Below are positions 62,332-64,000 of a stretch of DNA of 64,000 nucleotides, one piece after another; position 1 is the stretch's first letter; each line of letters starts with the position of its first letter. The stretch covers positions 11,148,001 to 11,212,000 of the forward strand of contig NC_056760.1 in assembly GCF_018687715.1 (NCBI RefSeq). The letters are read 5' to 3'. The notes beneath the pieces were generated by a model. That model had not been told where the DNA came from. It searched no databases and saw only the letters and a program-made list of their open reading frames with translations. This DNA comes from Carya illinoinensis (lineage: Eukaryota; Streptophyta; Magnoliopsida; Fagales; Juglandaceae). The translations under genes were made by a program, and so were the position numbers.

Positions 62332-63675
62332 TCATGCATGTCCCATACGCATATGCCAAAGATTGGTAGTGTCGGCATCAGTCTCATCTAACTTCTCACA
62401 GCATGTGGAAGCTCTTCCATCAATAGTACTTCCTTGCAAGAAGTACAAGTTTCCTCGCCTCAAACCTTTCATTGCCACCTGAGCTCCCATTAGTACTTTG
62501 AGAGTTCTGTCTTCAATTGTAATTCTGAATCCCTTTGAATCTAGAGATCCCAGTGAGATGAGATTCTTCCGCAAGTCCAGAACGTACTGAACTTCTGTCA
62601 GAGTCTTGACGCTGCCATCATGCAGCTTTAACCGAATGCTACCTATTCCCTGAGTCTTACAGGCACTGTCATTGCCCATAAGTATTGCTCCACTCTCAAT
62701 CTTTGTGAAGTCAGTAAACCAGTCCTGATTAGGACACAAGTGATAGGTACATCCGGAATTCATAATCCATTCATCGAAATGACAAATGAATAATGAACTT
62801 GTTAAGGTAAAATCTGAATCATCATCTATGTCCATGACATTGGCTGTGGTGGGTTGATTCTGCTGTTGTCCCTTTAGCTTGGGACAATCCTTCTTCCAGT
62901 CTCCTTTGTTGCGACAAAAAGAACACTCATCTCTGGCGAGTTTTCTGCCGACTAATGAACCACGTGATATGGTCCGGGTTTTCGATTGAAAACCTTTATT
63001 CTTTCTAAGATATCTTGACTGTGGTCTCCCTTTTATTGTTAACGCTTCACTTGATATATCTAGTTGTACCTGCTTATCTTGTCTGCAGTACTCATTGCTA
63101 ATTAAAGAACTAGATACATCATCAAAACTAATCTTTTTCTTCCCATACAGTAGAGTAATAATTAAATGCTCATATGTATCAGGTAAGGAATTTAACAAAA
63201 TTAAAGTTTTATCTTCATCTTGGATTTCAACATCCAAATTTAACAAATCAACAAGAATTTGGTTATAATTATTCAGATGTTCAGACATTGAAATACCTTC
63301 ACGAAATTGGAATCTGAATAGCTTTTTCTTCAAATGCAAATAGCTCTCAATGCTCTTTTTCATGAACTTATCCTCTAATTTCTGCCAAAGTTCTTTTGCA
63401 TTTGTCTCTCTCATGACAAAATACTTCTATTCTTTGGTAAGGCATAACCGGATTGTATTACAAGCTTGGGTATTAAATTTCCTCCAATCCTTTTCAGTCA
63501 TATCATCTAGTCTTTCGTCCAATGCAATATCCAACTCTTATTGGATCAAAATGTCCATGACTTCACACGACTACATGCCGAAGTTGCTTGTTCCATCGAA
63601 CTTCTCAACTTCAAACTTGGCATTTGACACTGTGGACTGACGCCTAGAGTTACTAGCATTTTCAGATCTTTTCAT
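62332..63675 (-). pseudogene. Copia gag and protease
   Basis: The gag start MKRSENASNSRRQ (ATG 63673-63675) is followed by FEVEKFDGTSNFGM and stops near 63570 and 63430; the frame from 63414 is then open for 360 codons. It contains KELWQKLEDKFMKKS, the zinc knuckle CSFCRNKGDWKKDC (the usual His is Asp), and the protease region where IMNSGCTYHLCPN stands where relatives have the catalytic DSG/DSA triad (here NSG). So both the knuckle and the protease site look inactivated. It ends at the integrase N-terminus. Confidence 0.9.
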
Positions 63676-64000
63676 TTGAATTTAGGCACAAAATTTTAAA
63701 ATTCTAATCGTATGGATAAGTCTGGAATGATCAAAATAGTTGGAAAACACTATTTGATTGTTGAAATCGAACTCTAAATGGCTTAGAACAAGCCCAACAA
63801 GGATCTGAAAAAACAGATGGTCCTGATCGTCTGGCGCGTGAGATCCACGCGCTACAGTAGCGTTTGTGGAGCGTGGAGTGCACGCGCTATTGCTGATGGG
63901 CGCGTGGGGCGCGTTGGAGAGTGAGATACACGCGCTGAAGGCCTTTAGGGCGCATGGGGGCGCGTGTGGTGCGTGTGTGTCACGGGTCTTCAACCCTTGG
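63676..64000 (-). other. GC-rich leader region of the right-hand Copia
   Basis: Upstream of gag. From about 63830 on it is full of CACGCGCT / GCGCGTG motifs, including the short palindrome CGCTACAGTAGCG (about 63850-63862). No primer-binding site complementary to Met tRNA is visible up to the edge. Overlapping frames are low-complexity. Confidence 0.5.

Larger units (their letters stand above)
58522..64000 (-). mobile_element. Copia retrotransposon, right part beyond the window
   Basis: The 3' LTR (58522-59560, interrupted) is followed, reading right to left into it, by the polypurine tract (minus strand GTAGAGGGGGTGAT, 59561-59574). The internal region carries gag, protease, integrase, reverse transcriptase and RNase H in Copia order. 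The 5' LTR and primer-binding site are not in the window. Several stops and shifts show it is not autonomous, but the domains are much better kept than in the other Copia elements. Confidence 0.92.

Overview
The window is nuclear DNA of a dicot plant, most likely a woody rosid; Fagales is a guess from general look only. Genes are split by AT-rich GT-AG introns, spacers are AT-rich, and about a third of the sequence is transposable elements, many nested.

Six protein genes can be reconstructed exon by exon with every splice phase closing: an ACC oxidase of ethylene synthesis (7978-9359, +, 4 exons, 318 aa); an intronless TPR-PB1 protein of the CLMP1/Phox class (13789-16104, -, 771 aa); a plant/fungal atypical dual-specificity phosphatase (19224-21386, -, 5 exons, 209 aa); the photomorphogenesis E3 ligase COP1 (26819-34367, -, 13 exons, 673 aa); the plastid terminal oxidase PTOX/IMMUTANS (41146-44619, -, 9 exons, 356 aa); and a DUF3537 membrane protein related to animal gustatory receptors (51929-53967, +, 4 exons, 431 aa). 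A small single-exon hydrophobic protein at 55346-55582 (-) is plausible. COP1, PTOX and CLMP1-type proteins all touch light signalling or plastids, but nothing shows they act as a unit.

Mobile layer, left to right: a gag-only Copia element with LTRs and a TATAT target duplication (4671-6933); a 1.2 kb solo LTR with an ATACG duplication (11263-12459); foldback MITEs (about 17.0-17.65 kb); a 333 bp TRIM with 120 bp LTRs inside the phosphatase gene (19889-20221); a decayed L1-type LINE (about 22.99-26.03 kb); a 5'-truncated LINE tail with a 20 bp duplication inside COP1 intron 4 (31076-31371); GC-rich 181 bp tandem repeats (35.4-35.85 kb) and a 248 bp duplication (36.3-36.8 kb); a full-length Copia (44953-50437) inserted in a MITE and itself carrying an antisense coding insert; a probable Helitron (56245-57165); and a minus-strand Copia running off the right edge (58522-64000), whose LTR is split by a 670 bp hAT-type element with an 8 bp duplication.

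The best candidate for something undescribed is a two-copy coding repeat (38.44-39.5 kb, +, and 48.6-49.56 kb, -). Both copies share an upstream region with a TATA box, an about 141-codon coiled-coil-like protein starting MAQQSSH, and a 3' region. One copy is intact and sits inside the Copia pol region; the other has an in-frame stop. I do not recognise the protein.
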